The position numbers and the translations under genes are program-made. The notes below the pieces were generated by a model, which had not been told where the DNA came from, searched no databases, and worked only from the letters and a program-made list of their open reading frames with translations. A stretch of DNA of 64,000 nucleotides from Beroe ovata (Eukaryota; Ctenophora; Nuda; Beroida; Beroidae), in the NCBI GenBank assembly GCA_946803715.1, contig CAMPET010000087.1, positions 152,873 to 216,872 of the forward strand, read 5' to 3'. Below are positions 1 through 13,500 of the stretch, in pieces; the stretch's first letter is position 1; every line of letters starts with the position of its first letter.

Positions 1-220
1 AAACGGATCGACCGATTGACTTAAAACTTCTACCATAGCTCAAGGACCATTAGAATCTCGGACAACCAAAGTTTCATGTCAATCCGATGATCGGTTCCCG
101 AGTTAGTGGCCGCCATAACCCCTTATAGACCCCAAACATGTCAGTTTGAGGGAGCATTTGAGGATAGCTCCCAAACGGATCGACCGATTGACTTGAAACT
201 TCTACCATAGCTAAAGGACT
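1..220. repeat. Dispersed ~172-bp tandem repeat, about 1.3 units
   Basis: The segment starting at base 1 recurs at base 173 (shared core AAACGGATCGACCGATTGAC), giving a 172-bp period. The reverse complement of the same unit occurs in an intron of the coiled-coil gene near 22.9-23.1 kb and, as two units, near 25.6-25.9 kb. It is therefore a dispersed family that occurs as short tandem arrays. No coding potential is evident. It may be the core of a non-autonomous transposon, but no ends are visible here. Confidence 0.8.
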
Positions 221-1057
221 ATTATCTTACTACTCTGTCCGGTTTTCCGTATATACTACTGGTCTCGAGATCTGACACCACTCGGTTCCCAATCAAGTAT
301 GCTGATTGGAATGCCCATGACGCTTGACACCACTCGAAAACGGGAAGCATGTAAAACATTACACGTCTGACACCACTTGAGAATGGAAAGCATTTAGACA
401 TCGCCAAGGAGGAATACTCGGTTACTATCAAGTATCAACACTCCAAGGAAGAATACTCGGTTACTATCAACACTCCAACTGATACGACTATCATTGATCT
501 AACATGGTATTGAAACCTTAAGATAGGATAGCCCTATCAGGATAAAGAGGCCAGAGGCCGCGGGTCCTGCTAGTATAATATAAAATGTTCAAAAATAGAA
601 AGGTATCTCGAGGGATTGTACCTATTTAAACAGGATACTGATGTCACATGAGGAAGAAAAGAAGAAGTTGTTTGAGCATCGATAAATCATTCATGCCAAC
701 AACAACAACTTCACATGATAGATGCATCACAACAGATCACGTTAATGCATCACTGTTGTTGTTGCTTTAGCATGGATGAGGCAACATGACCATGAGGTAG
801 AGGTTGGCAAGGAGTTATAATGTTCAATTACCATTTCACCCTCCGCGGAGCCTCAGGCATGCTTCACTCTGCTTTACATTATTTCATATTTGTACTTGCT
901 AGTATAATATTTCCAGTGTATAGCCTATGTTTCTATAATAGGTTTTCTTTACTTTCAACCTCCATCTTACCATGATTATCGATTTCTCGATTGAGTATAG
1001 CAAACATACAGCACAGTAGGAAGGAGGATTGTTCTCTTCTCCCCAAAACTTACCCAG
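221..1057. other. Intergenic, no gene supported
   Basis: There is no convincing exon. A short repeated phrase around 405-475 (GGAATACTCGGTTACTATCA) appears twice. A small reading frame near 640-690 (start ATG, then E/K-rich) ends after 14 codons and cannot be joined to anything. Confidence 0.5.
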
Positions 1058-1261
1058 CTGGAGAAGATACGCAAGGACTTTATCCGGGGGCATGACAAAA
1101 ACACTGCTAAAGGAGGGGAGAGAGAGGGGTTAACTATCAAGAAAGGGTCACGAGAAGGATCAACAATTGTACTTAAAAATAAAAAATCAGACAAACATTT
1201 CAAGCTAATTGATATAGAACATGATGTATGTAAATCTGAAATGACGTCACAGAAAGGATGA
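1058..1261 (+). CDS. Candidate terminal exon of an unidentified gene
   Basis: A pyrimidine-rich acceptor (TCTTCTCCCC...CCCAG) precedes 67 open codons ending in TGA. The product is lysine/glutamate-rich, beginning LEKIRKDFIRGHDKN and ending EMTSQKG, with a hydrophilic composition typical of a real C-terminus. No upstream partner exon was found in the first kilobase; it may lie before the window. A frame on the other strand is also open but is serine/leucine low complexity. I do not recognise the protein, and a chance reading frame is quite possible. Confidence 0.3.
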   Translation: MEKIRKDFIRGHDKNTAKGGEREGLTIKKGSREGSTIVLKNKKSDKHFKLIDIEHDVCKSEMTSQKG

Positions 1262-3760
1262 GGCAACGTCGCCATTCTGACGTCATATCTCCCTCTGTTT
1301 TTTGACAGCAACTGTTATCAAAGCAAAAGCAAAGGTAAAAACAACAACAATGATATCAGGTGCGGGGGAAGACATAAAAATATCTTTCCAGAACAAGTAC
1401 AATAATTCTGTACTACTAGGACACAGTCGACATTTACTCAAGGGTACGTCAGTCGTCGGTTGCTTCACGTGAATTATAGGGAAAGAGTTCAGCGATTACA
1501 CCTCACAAATTTCCAACTATGATAAAAGTATCTCGGACAACTGAGACTAGCTCGTATAAGAGTGATTAGACCACATACAAAATCTGAACTGTACCTAATT
1601 TTGAAGAAGCTCATGCCATGTATCAGGAGAGTTGTTGCTAAGTATCAGCGAGGACCTGTCAATCTTGTCATATATCGGATACTATCATATGAAACTTCCT
1701 TAATTCACACTAGTATTATAGTACACCTAATTACCCTAGCATTGTAACTGTTCAGCTGTAGTATGACAATTACTACCGGACTGTCAGACTACCTACTCGA
1801 TTAGGATGTGACATCATGCTATTTACTCCTCATGGTCAGCATTCAATCCCATGTGTCATGCCCATTGTTGTGACTGAGCCGGTAATTGTCATGCTGTCAA
1901 CGTGCTTTGAATACAAGTCTGTACAATACACGCTTGGGAAGGGAGTGAGTTTCGTGACAACAATCGTGCCTCCTAGCTCATTTTGAGATTTGGGTTTGGG
2001 ATGTAAACTAGGTACAATATAACTGAGTGCAGGCATACCAATTTGAGCGCTAGGTGCAAGTTTATTAGTGTCTGAAGAGCTGGTTTAGAGCAGATTTCGA
2101 CACTTCAACGCACTATTACTACAAGACATCCCGACTATACCTTGGAAACGGCAGTAAGTGGTTGAATATTGATGTAAAAAGTCTTCGATTTGATTGAACT
2201 GTAACTAAGAAAACTTTTTCAAACGCCAGGGTCAAGCTATTTTGAAATTAAGAGCTATGTAGCTATAACAAGAAATAATGAAAAGGTGGTAAGAGAAAAC
2301 ACAGGGACAGAATTATACAGACATTATACGCAACACTCGTTCGACTTTCTGGCACTGAATTCGTCACCAGCTTCATGATATACTCCGGGACATACCCCAC
2401 GCTCTTTAAAGTGACGTCACAGTTTCGAGTTACATCATCAAGAGCTGATATGTGTACATGGTAGTAAAGGAGCAGTATCCCCTGATCCCTCTCGGTATGA
2501 TTGATATTAAGGAGCACGGGCCGCTACCATAGGAAACGTGTGATATCATGTGATACTCACGTGATTCACGCCCTAAATCACTGAATCTCTCTCTCTCTCA
2601 CACACACACACACTCGCGCGCGCGGTCATGGTAAATGCTCCCCATACAAGCTAATGATGTGTCCGTGTATGACGGGACTTTATCAGCTGTGAAGATGAAT
2701 CATCGCGATGATGTTAGAGCTGCTGGTAGTTGGAATGAGACAAAGCGGAGACCCGTGTGGTGACCCGTGTGGAGAGATGAAAGCACTGAACACTGATCAA
2801 GAAACTGCTGACCACAAACTAGGGCGGGGGGCTTACTCGCGTTTGAACTTGCTTGTTTCGGCGAGATACGAGAATCACCCGACTATTATAAAAGTAGATC
2901 CTGCGAAACCACAGTTCTTGTGACCATTGCAGCTAGTAGTACGTGAAACCGACAGTCGTGACGTCATTGTCATGGCAATGTCATGGCAACCAACATGACG
3001 ACATCTACCATTGAAATAGCGAGCGTATTCGGTATCAATCTGACACTGGCACGGGATATAGGCAGGAAACAGCGGGGAACAATGAGACATTTCCCCCTCT
3101 ATCATAGCAGCTGTAGTATAGCACGAGGAATCAGGCGCAGGGAAGGTTATTTGTTTAACATTTCTCACAGCTATATCCTCTCTTTCTCCTAGTAGAACTG
3201 GAGTACAGGGTTAGGTGTGGGTTTGACTCGCACACGTTATCTAACAGTGAGTAGATATGATAAAAAGTTGAGGGGAGAAAGTAGGTATCTACTGCAGCTG
3301 TGTAATAAAGAAGGCAAGGCCTGCAGTTGTGTGTTGACGTAAAGAGGCAAGGGGAAATGAATCGTCAATTGTTCATTCATCGGAAAAGTTAAAAACGAGG
3401 CGGTGGTTTATTAAAAACAATTATCTGGACTGGAAGAAGAATACTATTGTAAGTTGTTTAAAAATTTTTGAAAAAAACTATTTCTATGGCAACAATTATT
3501 TCAACGGACCATGGCAACAATTATTTCAACGGACCAATGCAACTATAATAATGAGCACCTATGTGAGAACTGGTGTGAAAAAGAGAAGCTCACGATAATT
3601 TGAAGACGTGTTATAGCAGCTGCAAACATTATCGGTGTGCACGACGTTTTGTTGCAATTACAGAGAAGAAAATCACACTTCACACTCCACCAAGTGTGAA
3701 GTGATTTGCATATCTCATGCAATCTGCCCACACAACTCACGAGTCACGTGACATCTCATT
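1262..3760. other. Intergenic region with CRE motifs and microsatellites
   Basis: Several short open frames overlap on both strands at 2.7-3.2 kb, but none has splice signals or recognisable protein content. Perfect TGACGTCA octamers occur at 1278, 2412 and 2959, and CT/CA/CG microsatellite at 2587-2625. Confidence 0.5.
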
Positions 3761-4027
3761 ACAATAAATGTGTGTGTGTGTGTCTGTCTGTCTTTGTGTA
3801 TGACAAGCAATTTGACAAGTAAATTATGGGAACAAGTGAATCTACTTAAGTACTAACATCGCATATTAGGGGTGTGGCCTTACATAATGTAACGAGGTTT
3901 ACATTGACCAGTGACGACTACAATAGGTTATGATGTGATCAAGTAAAGTTCGGAGGGATTGGACTATGATAATTCTACACAATGTCTTCACGATTGACAG
4001 ACGGTCCCGCTTCTTCATTCTTTTACA

Positions 4028-4185
4028 GAAACACGCACAAACAATCAAACAGACACACGCACAAACAATCTAACAGACACACGCACAAACAATCTAACAG
4101 ACACAAGCACAAACAATCTCACAGACACACGCACAAACAATCTCACAGACACACACACAAACAATCCCACAGACACACGCAAGAA
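4028..4185. repeat. 22-bp minisatellite
   Basis: About six imperfect units of ACACGCACAAACAATCTAAC-AG. The counterpart near 6170-6230 has only about two, so the array length is variable. Confidence 0.85.
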
Positions 4186-4721
4186 CACACAAATATCCCC
4201 TGCATTTGTTGCACGATGGGTCCAAATAGCATTATCACATTATATGCGTGAAGCACTAGAAGCACTAGGGTGTGTGTGTGAATGTGTGATCTGAACAACA
4301 TACATGGGGTTTGATAATATGCGGGGAGGGGGGTTTAAAACCCATCAACTGCAATAGGGCGTGAAGAAACCACGGACATTAGGACTGAAGTTGTACATGC
4401 AGCAGGCACCGTAAAAACTGGAAGTAAAAGAATCGGAGACCAGGGAAATCGATTCTAGTTCGGGGGACAAAAACGAGTGCTATAGATTCTAGCCAGGAGC
4501 CAGACCCTGAGATAACAAGGTCGCACATCACACACTCAATCTTTCCCATGCCTCTTCATTGGATGGGTCAGTCTCGATAATTGATGAGCTAACATATTGA
4601 GTTATTAATGTCGAGACATCGGTCTGAGACAAGTTTCCCGCTCTCGGAAATCATCGACTTGGAGATAGGATGTTTTCCAAATATAACGGATTATTGTAAC
4701 GAAAATATAATGCATCTATCT

Positions 4722-4795
4722 AAAATATCTAATGTCTAATATCTAATGTCTAATATCTAATTTCTAATATCTAATGTCTAACATCTAATGTCAAC
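4722..4795. repeat. TAATATCTAATGTC minisatellite
   Basis: Short units of TCTAATATCTAATGTC are repeated four to five times, and are present identically near 6762-6835 in the other copy. Confidence 0.8.
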
Positions 4796-5843
4796 TGCTG
4801 TTTATTAGTTTATTCGAAATGCAGTATTTGTCTACGGAAGCATCATTAGCAAAGACAACAACAAAGAATTAGTGCAGCGGATACGCACGGAAAATTACTA
4901 AAACGCACTGCATATTATTTTGAATATTATCATGGAACATCCAGGACTTCAAGAATGAATCGTAGAATTGCCACCAAAATGAACACTCGCATCGACGGAA
5001 AAACGCGTTTTCCGAAGAACGACAGCTTTTCACGCTAGGATAATAATAATATGGAGTTGAAAAGAGCTGTTAGGTTTGTCATCGAATGGAAGCGCCGATA
5101 CGGCTCAAGTCTATTAACGGTAATTAGCAGACAGGGTGTATGATAATTAATCAACACCAGTTATTGAAGTTGTTCAGATACGGTATAGAAATCATAGGTT
5201 TACCGGGAGTATTGGTAGACTGGTAGAAGGAAGGCTGTTGGCAGTCTCCGTCTAAAATTGAGATGGAGAAATGTCAGTATCTACTGTCCTATAAAATCCG
5301 CTATAGTGGTACTAAACGATATTTACAGTGACATTGCCAAATGCCTATCTGCCAATGACGTCAAAACTCCAGATATATCGGAGTCCTATCGATTGCGCGG
5401 CGGCCTCCCGGGTAAAATTACGTCACAACACACTAATCTGCTCTGCAAAATATACTTCGTTTAGAAAGAAGTTTACCCACGTCATGATGTTTGTTGTCTG
5501 TGTCAAACTAATTTCACACTACTTATTGTAAACAGTGTAGGGTGATGACATCTTATCTACAACAATATTTTAACAAGATTCACAACTTTTTGATTCTCAC
5601 AAACTCTGAAATCCCGTGATTTTCTCATGTTGTTTACGTCATGTTTCAATGAGTAGCCATTAAAACACGGAGTATAGAAACTTCAGCTATCATGGATAAA
5701 TTCACACATAGTTTCTACAATTGAGCAGAAGTACCTGGTACATGTGTCAAAGTTTGATGATGTCATATGACTATGTGATGAGTCGGAAAAAATTATAACG
5801 TCCGAGGATCGATGCAATTATTGAGTTCCGATAAACCTGACCC

Positions 5844-5844
5844 N
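5844..5844. other. Single-N assembly join
   Basis: One N lies exactly between the two ~2-kb copies and is followed by a long GT microsatellite. It is read as a contig join rather than a base ambiguity. Confidence 0.7.
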
Positions 5845-5858
5845 ATTACATCTTTGTG

Positions 5859-5859
<1 letters not shown>

Positions 5860-5889
<30 letters not shown>

Positions 5890-7893
5890 CTGTGTGTGTG
5901 TGTGTCTGTCTATGTGTATGACAAGCAATTTGGCAAGTAAATTATTGGAACAAGTGAATCTACTTAAGTACTAACATCGCATATTAGGGGTGTGGCCTTA
6001 CATCATGTAACGAGGTTTACATTTACCAGTGACGACTACAATAGGTTATGAAAACCTGATACAAATTCACACGATGTGATCAAGTGAAGCACGGAGGGAT
6101 TGGACTATGATAATTCTACTCCATGTCTTCACGATTGACGGACGGTCCCGCTTCTTCATTCGTTTACAGACATACGCACAAACAATCTAACAGACACACG
6201 CACAAAAAATCTCACAGACACACGCAAAATTCAAAAACACACAAATATCCCTTGCATTTGTTGCACGATGGGTCCAAATAGCATTATCGCATTATATGCG
6301 TGAAGCACTAGAAGCACTAGGGTGTGTGTGCGAATGTGTGATCTGAACAACATACATGGGGTTTGATAATACGAGGGGAGGGGGTTTAACACCCATCAAC
6401 TGCAATAGGGCGTGAAGAAACCACGGACATTAGGACTGAAGTTGTACATGCAGCAGGCACCGTAAGAACTGAAATCGAGACCAGGGAACTCGATTCTAGT
6501 TCGGGGAAGAAAAACGAGTTCTATAGATTCTAGCCAGGAGCCAGACCCTGAGATAACAAGTTCGCACATCACACACTCAATCTTTCTCAAGCCTATTCAT
6601 TGGATGGATCAGTGTTGATAATTGATGAGCTAACACATCGAGTTATTAATGTCGAGACATCCGGTCTGAGACAAGTTTCCCGCTCTCGGAAATCATCGAT
6701 TTGGGGATAGGATGTTTTCCAAATATAACGGATTATTGTAACGAAAATATAATGCATCTATCTAAAATATCTAATGTCTAATATCTAATGTCTAATATCT
6801 AATTTCTAATATCTAATGTCTAACATCTAATGTCAACTGCTGTTTATTAGTTTATTCGAAATGCAGTATTTGTCTACGGAAGCATCATTAGCAAAGACAA
6901 CAACAAAGAATTAGTGCAGCGGATACGCACGGAAAATTACTAAAACGCACTGCATATTATTTTGAATATTATCATGGAACATCCAGGACTTCAAGAATGA
7001 ATCGTAGAATTGCCACCAAAATGAACACTCGCATCGACGGAAAAACGCGTTTTCTGAAGAACGACAGCTTTTCACGCTAGGATAATAATAATATGGAGTT
7101 GAAAAGAGCTGTTAGGTTTGTCATCGAATGGAAGCGCCGATACGGCTCAAGTCTATTAACGGTAATTAGCAGACAGGGTGTATGATAATTAATCAACACC
7201 AGTTATTGAAGTTGTTCAGATACGGTATAGAAATCATAGGTATACCGGGAGTATTGGTAGACTGGTAGAAGCAAAGGTAGCTGCTGGCAGTCTCCGTCTA
7301 AAATTGAGATGGAGAAATGTCAGTATCTACTGTCCTATGAAATCTGCTATAGTGGTACTAAACGATATTTACAGTGACATTGGACTATGCCGAATGCCTA
7401 TCTGCCAATGACGTCACAACTCCAGGTATATCGGAGTCCTATCGATTGCGCGGCGGCCTCCCGGGTAAAATTACGTCACAACACACTAATCTGCTCTGCA
7501 AAATATACTTCGTTTAGAAAGAAGTTTACCCACGTCATGATGTTTGTTGTCTGTGTCAAACTAATTTCACACTACTTATTGTAAACAGTGTAGGGTGATG
7601 ACATCTTATCTACAACAATATTTTAACAAGATTCACAACTTTTTGATTCTCACAAACTCTGAAATCCCGTGATTTTCTCATGTTGTTTACGTCATGTTTC
7701 AATGAGTAGCCATTAAAACACGGAGTATAGAAACTTCAGCTATCATGGATAAATTCACACATAGTTTCTACAATTGAGCAGAAGTACCTGGTACATGTGT
7801 CAAAGTTTGATGATGTCATATGACTATGTGATGAGTCGGAAAAAATTATAACGTCCGAGGATCGATGCAATTATTGAGTTCCGATAAACCTGA
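5860..7893. repeat. Copy B of the ~2-kb segment
   Basis: This is the counterpart of 3762-5843 with scattered substitutions and small indels. Unlike copy A, it runs on without a break into unique sequence after ...CCTGACCC, as expected if copy B is the start of the next contig. Confidence 0.85.
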
Positions 7894-7990
7894 CCCATTT
7901 CTTTTGATACTTGAGCGATTGTAAGTGTCAAGTGTGATACGGATCTAGATTGTTATGATGGACTGCACTTGACACCCAACATGTATTACC

Positions 7991-8834
7991 TATACAGCTC
8001 CTCAGAGAAGCAAGATAGGGCCGAAATTCGATCGGGAATCGATTCAGCGTCCAAAACCACGCCCAAATGACGATTTCTCTCCCCTGGGAAACAAACAGTA
8101 CAAAAACGCGAAAATCAATGGGACACACAAATAGGCCAAAATCAGTTCTGCACGTGACATACTGAAAAGTAATGTTTCTGGCCTATTTTTTGACGTAGAA
8201 TTCGAATCTGAAAGAATAAGAGAGCTAGCTGATTGGGAAATTGGGGTAAATTCTTATTTCTTCTCAGACATGAAGTTATGAGTCACATGATATACAGCTC
8301 CTCAGGGAAGCAAGATAGGGCCGAAATTCGATCGGGAATCGATTCAGCGTCCAAAAATACATGGGAATTCATGGTCTTTGCTTGCATGTGCGACAAAAAA
8401 ATTTCTTCGAATTTCTGATCGGAGTATCGATAGAAAATGAAGTGAGTGACTCCACACTTTTTTACTTCATTTTCGAAGGTCTCTAATGAAGTCTTTACCG
8501 GCACTTACGACACTAATTTTCCACCAAATCATCTCTCCTACTCTCACACTACAAATATCAATCCTCGTTACGATCATGTATAGTTCATACTCGCCGTGAA
8601 ACCACGCCCAAATGACGATTTCTCTCCCTTGGGAAGCAAACAGTACAAAAACGCGAAAATCAATGGGACACACAAATAGGCCAAAATCAGTTCTGCACGT
8701 GACATACTGAAAAATAGTGTTTCTGGCCTATTTTTTGACGTAGAATTCGAATCTGAAAGAATTAGAGAGCTAGCTGATTGGGAAATTGGGGTTAATTCTT
8801 ATTTCTTCTCAGACATGAAGTTATGAGTAACATC
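7991..8834. repeat. ~300-bp tandem duplication, second copy interrupted
   Basis: The unit starting TATACAGCTCCTCAG at 7991 repeats at 8291. The second copy is split after 8356 by about 244 bp of unrelated sequence (8357-8600) and resumes with ACCACGCCCAAATGACG, running to about 8834. There is no N inside, so this is a genuine duplication. Either the insert entered the second copy or the first lost it. No reading frame of note. Confidence 0.8.
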
Positions 8835-11800
8835 ATACCTACCATTAATCATCATCCGTACGTTCCTAACGTTTAACTTCCGATTACATTACTATGTGCG
8901 GCGCACATATTAAACAAATTACACTAATCAATTGCTATTATCGGATGAGGGCTAAAGGGCGTGGCTTGTCAAGGAGAGAGGAAGGAAATTCCCTTATTTG
9001 GTCATATCTTTATGAAATTTTCTATATCACCCTGAATCAGAGTTCCTGATACGGTCTATGCAATATCACAGTGAAAGCGACAAAAATTGAAAATTTTGAG
9101 AACAAAATTGAAAGTACATATTCCAATTCACAATTTTGCATAACGCACAAACACAGCACCCAATGCCACAGACACGAGTAAGACAAAAACTGGTAGTGTC
9201 TGCAAAACCACTACACGTGTTTTAACAAGGATGATAGACACACGTGCGGAGCTCTTATCTCCACATTTTTTAACAAAAATATCTCGACTCCCTTTCCGCT
9301 ACGTCTGCTGTTTATTGGTTTCAGAAAAACAGCAATAGTAACGTCATTGTGATACCATGTGATTGCCCCGACACCACATTTTACAGTGTTCAGCAGTGAA
9401 GCCGTGTATGCCGCTTCCTTCACTTCTAACTTTTACATTCGCGCTTACTTCACCTCTCCCTCCCTCCTTCCCTCCTACTCTCTACCCTTAAGTTTTTCTC
9501 TCTCTCCACAAAAAGCATAACACTAACAGCCACAACTCACGTATAGAGATATATACAGGGTTTATACCCACTTTAAAACTCTGTCATCTTTAAACATGAT
9601 GAGAATTGTGGTTGTCATGAGCTTATAGTACAGCACGCTTGTGACGTCATTAAATCATGTAAACTATGACAATATGGCGTACATTAAACGGGTTTCCAAA
9701 CCTCGACATACTACTTCAAGCAACACCACTGGCGTTTTCTCATTCGTCAATCCTATTGCTTCGTTACATCAGTTAATCTCCTCGACTGACCTAGGTGCAC
9801 ACGTGTTAACGCGTCTGGGGAAGCCTTACAATGTGAATTGTGGGCACGACCAAACTCCACCAGTGACGTCCCAGTGACGTAAGCAATTAATTATGTCTTG
9901 CTAATTGGATGAGAACCAAGACTGGATTTAGATAAAAGGAATTCGAGACGATGTAGCAAAGTGAGAAAGATCGGTCAAATTGTATTTAAAGTTATCCGTT
10001 GTAAAACACAACTCAGAACACTTACCTATCAAGATTCCTAAAGTAACGTTTACTTTTACCTAAACATGTAAGTAGCGATACTTATACACTGGACAGTTCA
10101 ATAATCTATGATACAAGTCACACTGATACAACAACAACAATATATCCCTCCCTTCTGAAGGAAGGAGCTATCAGAGAGAGAGAGAGAAAGGTAGCAAGAG
10201 AGAGGTGGGAGAGGATAATGACCGAGTAATAAACTCTGACTTTGTGGCGTGGTCGGTGATCCATCATCTCTAATTGGGGTAGGCAGTAGGGGGCCAAAGC
10301 GTATAACTGATCATGTATTAATAAAAGTTGGAGAAACCATTTTCTGCGTTCATAAAGTGATTAAATTCATTAACTTTGCGCTCATGAAGTGATTAACTTC
10401 AATCAGAAAAAGTCATGTTTTCTGGTTCACAAGGTATTCTAAAAGGTTCATTTATATTGCTTGATAATCACCTTACATACTTGACACTCATTATATCGTC
10501 CACGTTAGGGAGAAAAAGTGAAAGAGATGTTTATAATTACTGATACGTGATTTTGGAGTGGTGATTTCGAATGCAGTATGATAATTGCAATCAATAATTT
10601 AATTAAGCTGCCAAAGATAAGTCATCAGAAGTGTTTGGGGTCAGCTTACACTTACAGGAGTGAATTGACAGTGAAGTGCATTCCCAAGGGAATTGTTCAA
10701 TTGAATATCATATAGGTCACAACATGCAGCTCATTCGATTCTGCACAAATATTGGTACTCCCTTGATGAATTGTTAATTTTTTAAAAATAGTCAAGTTTT
10801 CTCGAAACTTACTTTGAAAATTCCTCAGTCTCTTCAGGGTAACAGCAACACTTTTCTTCAGCTTACTCGACTTATCCACAGTTGTAGGTTTCTGAAATGA
10901 AGATCGTACTAAAATTAGCATTAAGTCGTGATCATTCTTCAACAAATTCCTGGAATACATGAAAGAAGCCCCATAGACACCGACAATACAGCCAAATATC
11001 ATGTCTCTGGATGACCAAAAACCTTGTATATGGCTATCACTATAACTGAATCCGTGTAAATATATGCAATGGGGGGCTTCCCCCATATGTGTAGATTTGT
11101 TTATATTAGCACGATGGCAATTACAATGGTATGTTAATCACCATAATCAATCTATATGTCCATCGTTTATACGTTTAAAATGAAACATAGTGACACATTC
11201 ACTATGTCAAGCCAAACAAAGCGTCATAGATCAGGGAGCTCACTTCATATTCTTCATTTCAACTTGTGTTCAAAATAACAATGTTTTCTGGGAAAGGGTG
11301 CCAACTAAAACCCTTGCCACACTAATTGTGTGGATATGTGGAGCTTCATGGATAGTGCCAGTATAAGGAGGAGTTGTCAAATCTGTAATTTCGCGCGGTG
11401 TACAGAGTATTTCATGGAATGTGTTATCAGGTAAAATGTGAAAGTTAGTAATTTTGAAACTGCAGTTACAGTTGAGTACACACAACTAAACACTGAGAGA
11501 CACACAGACACACAGAAATACACACACACAGACACACACACACACAGACATACACACAGCACAGACACACAGAAATCTTCGCGAACGCAGACACCTACTT
11601 TTATCGTTACTCTGTTATATCCATGTCTTTCTATGCCCAAAGTACGTGTCTTGTTTTGTAAAGACATGTCTGAGATCCAACTAAACTTGAAACCGGAAAA
11701 TCATAAAGAAAATTTATAATCCAGTTCAAGAGAACAATAAAATCCAAAAGTAACAAAAACCGTTCTAGAGAAACAGTTCGATCCTGATTAACGCAGTGCC

Positions 11801-12890
11801 AGTTGATTTGTCGGAGGAGTTAATAAGAGCACTAAAGAATCTAGAAGTACATTTTAAACGGTCAAATTATACGTGATTTTCGATCGATTATCATATTACT
11901 CTAAGGAGAACTCCAATCATCAAGGTTGATTGGTCGGCATAACCGACTCTCTTTTATAAATCCACCATGGTTATCGGGCATGTAACGGCAAATCGGCATA
12001 GGTAGCTACACACTATACAGCATACATCTTAACAGCTAACAGAACTATACCACTATGAAAAGTATGGGTACCAATGGACCAATTAGACGAAAAACCACTT
12101 TCGCAGTATCGGCCGGATTATCGAGTAGAGACTCTGACAGATTCCCAGCAGGCATATCATATAAGAGGGATGAGGAGGTTTCACTTCGCAGAGATTGATC
12201 GAGCAAAGAGAGCAGAAAGCAATCATCTTAATAAAATGCGGTGACTGAACTAACATTGCCTTTTGTGGTGGTTTAGTGCGAAGGGGAGGGGGGTTAAACT
12301 GTTGCTGAATGCATGAAGCGCATACTACTGCAGGGGAATGCAGTAATTGAACTTCACAGTGGGTTTCACGCAAACGGGTTAAATACTCAACAGTCAACAC
12401 CAAGACAAGGTACTTCGTGGATAGTGAAACCTATTCAGATATGTCGAATTTCACTTGATTGTACAAAGAAGGAAGAGTGCATCGGAGCAAGAAGAAGCTC
12501 TTGCGTTCTGGTGGCAGCAAAGTGGAAGAGAGAGAGAGGGAAAGAGAGAAAGAAGCTGTGAAGTTAGGGAGTTAGGAAGGTTTGTAACAACAGTAAGTTA
12601 CAGCTCACTGTATACTTTTATCCAGAACAATGGGGACGCCGCCAGGTGGAAAAGTCGAGCACTCCCTAACCGCACATGTTTGAACAGAATGTTACCATTG
12701 TTCAATTCAGCTATTATACCAGTGGTCGTTAACACTCGTAGTGATGTATAGTAGTGAGCTCCATTATTCTCAACCACATTTTTATAATCGATATAGACAT
12801 GCCATACTGTTTGAAATTTCGCTTTGATATACCTAACAAGATCTTATGTTGTGACGTGCTGCTATTTCATTCAACGCTTTTTCCCTCATA
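8835..12890. other. Intergenic, no gene supported
   Basis: The region holds scattered short frames without supporting splice signals, a CA/GT microsatellite at about 11500-11575, GA tracts at 10175-10205 and 12528-12555, and TGACGTCA at 9642. The TA-rich stretch at 10.3-11.2 kb has nothing recognisable. Confidence 0.5.
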
Positions 12891-13500
12891 TTACAGCTTG
12901 CTCTCCAAACAAACCTGAGAGAAGATTGCGGATAGAGACTGTTTCCACATTTCAACATCATCCCTGCTCAGAGACCTGAGTTTCATGGACTTGTGGTGAC
13001 TATCAGCAGGGCTCAGCAACATGGTGTAGAGGACGGATGCTTCCAGACTGTGACCATCTGGTCAGAGAGAGAGAGAAGAATTAGGGACAATAACTTCGGG
13101 ATATTTGGTCAATAACACCCTTTAAAGAAAGAATATAGGTGAGAATCTTGCAAAGTAACTTCTATCAATACCTTTTAGAGAGTTCTGTCGTGAGACTGGG
13201 ATATCTTCTTCCACACTGTCTGTTATTCCACTAAAATGGTTCAAATCGATTACCTCCTTGATCTGCCTAGATCTGTTTCCCTTCTGAAAAACCAAGATTG
13301 AGTATATAATAGGAGCATAATTTGTTTTTTCTCAATTACCCCAGGAACAAATTGAATAATTCATGGAAGACAGATACTATAGGTACCTTATCAACATCAA
13401 AGACAAGAAGCCTATCCTTCACAAGTAGAAAGTGATAAGTTGTCCAAATATTCGACTCTTTCCGTTGGAGAGTTCCTTGTACTTCACCTTCATAGTCCAT
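12891..13500 (-). CDS. Small PH-domain protein, 3 exons, 130 aa
   Basis: Exons on the minus strand are 13500-13387, 13283-13172 and 13057-12891. All have GT-AG borders and consistent phases (0, then 1), giving 130 codons plus TAA. The product is essentially one pleckstrin-homology domain. It has a beta-strand start (EGEVQGTLQRKESNIWTTYH), then LLVKDRLLVFDVD, a variable acidic loop, and the diagnostic C-terminal helix with its invariant tryptophan (RDDVEMWKQSLSAIF). PH domains bind phosphoinositides or proteins at membranes; the ligand cannot be told, and no other domain is encoded. The start is the ATG at 13500, directly after an acceptor-like TTTCGTAG. A further upstream coding exon cannot be excluded. 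It is transcribed divergently from the 7TM gene. Confidence 0.75.

Larger units (their letters stand above)
3762..5843. repeat. Copy A of a ~2-kb near-identical repeated segment
   Basis: From the GT-microsatellite near 3762 up to the N at 5844, the sequence matches 5884-7892 almost base for base (for example 4801-5780 versus 6841-7850). Copy A has about six units of a ~22-bp CACAAACAATCTAACAGACA-type minisatellite where copy B has two. This explains why the offset falls from about 2118 to about 2042 bp. The junction at a single N suggests overlapping ends of two contigs that were not merged. No gene is evident. Confidence 0.85.

Noticed and set aside
2708-3192. Overlapping open frames on both strands
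   Set aside because: There is no recognisable domain, no splice context, and no reason to prefer one frame.
10697-11086. 129-codon minus-strand frame
   Set aside because: Composition looks non-coding, no domain or splice signals were seen, and AT-rich chance openness is sufficient.
11438-11719. Open frame through a CA repeat region
   Set aside because: The translation is Thr/His repeats from a microsatellite and lacks splice or start support.
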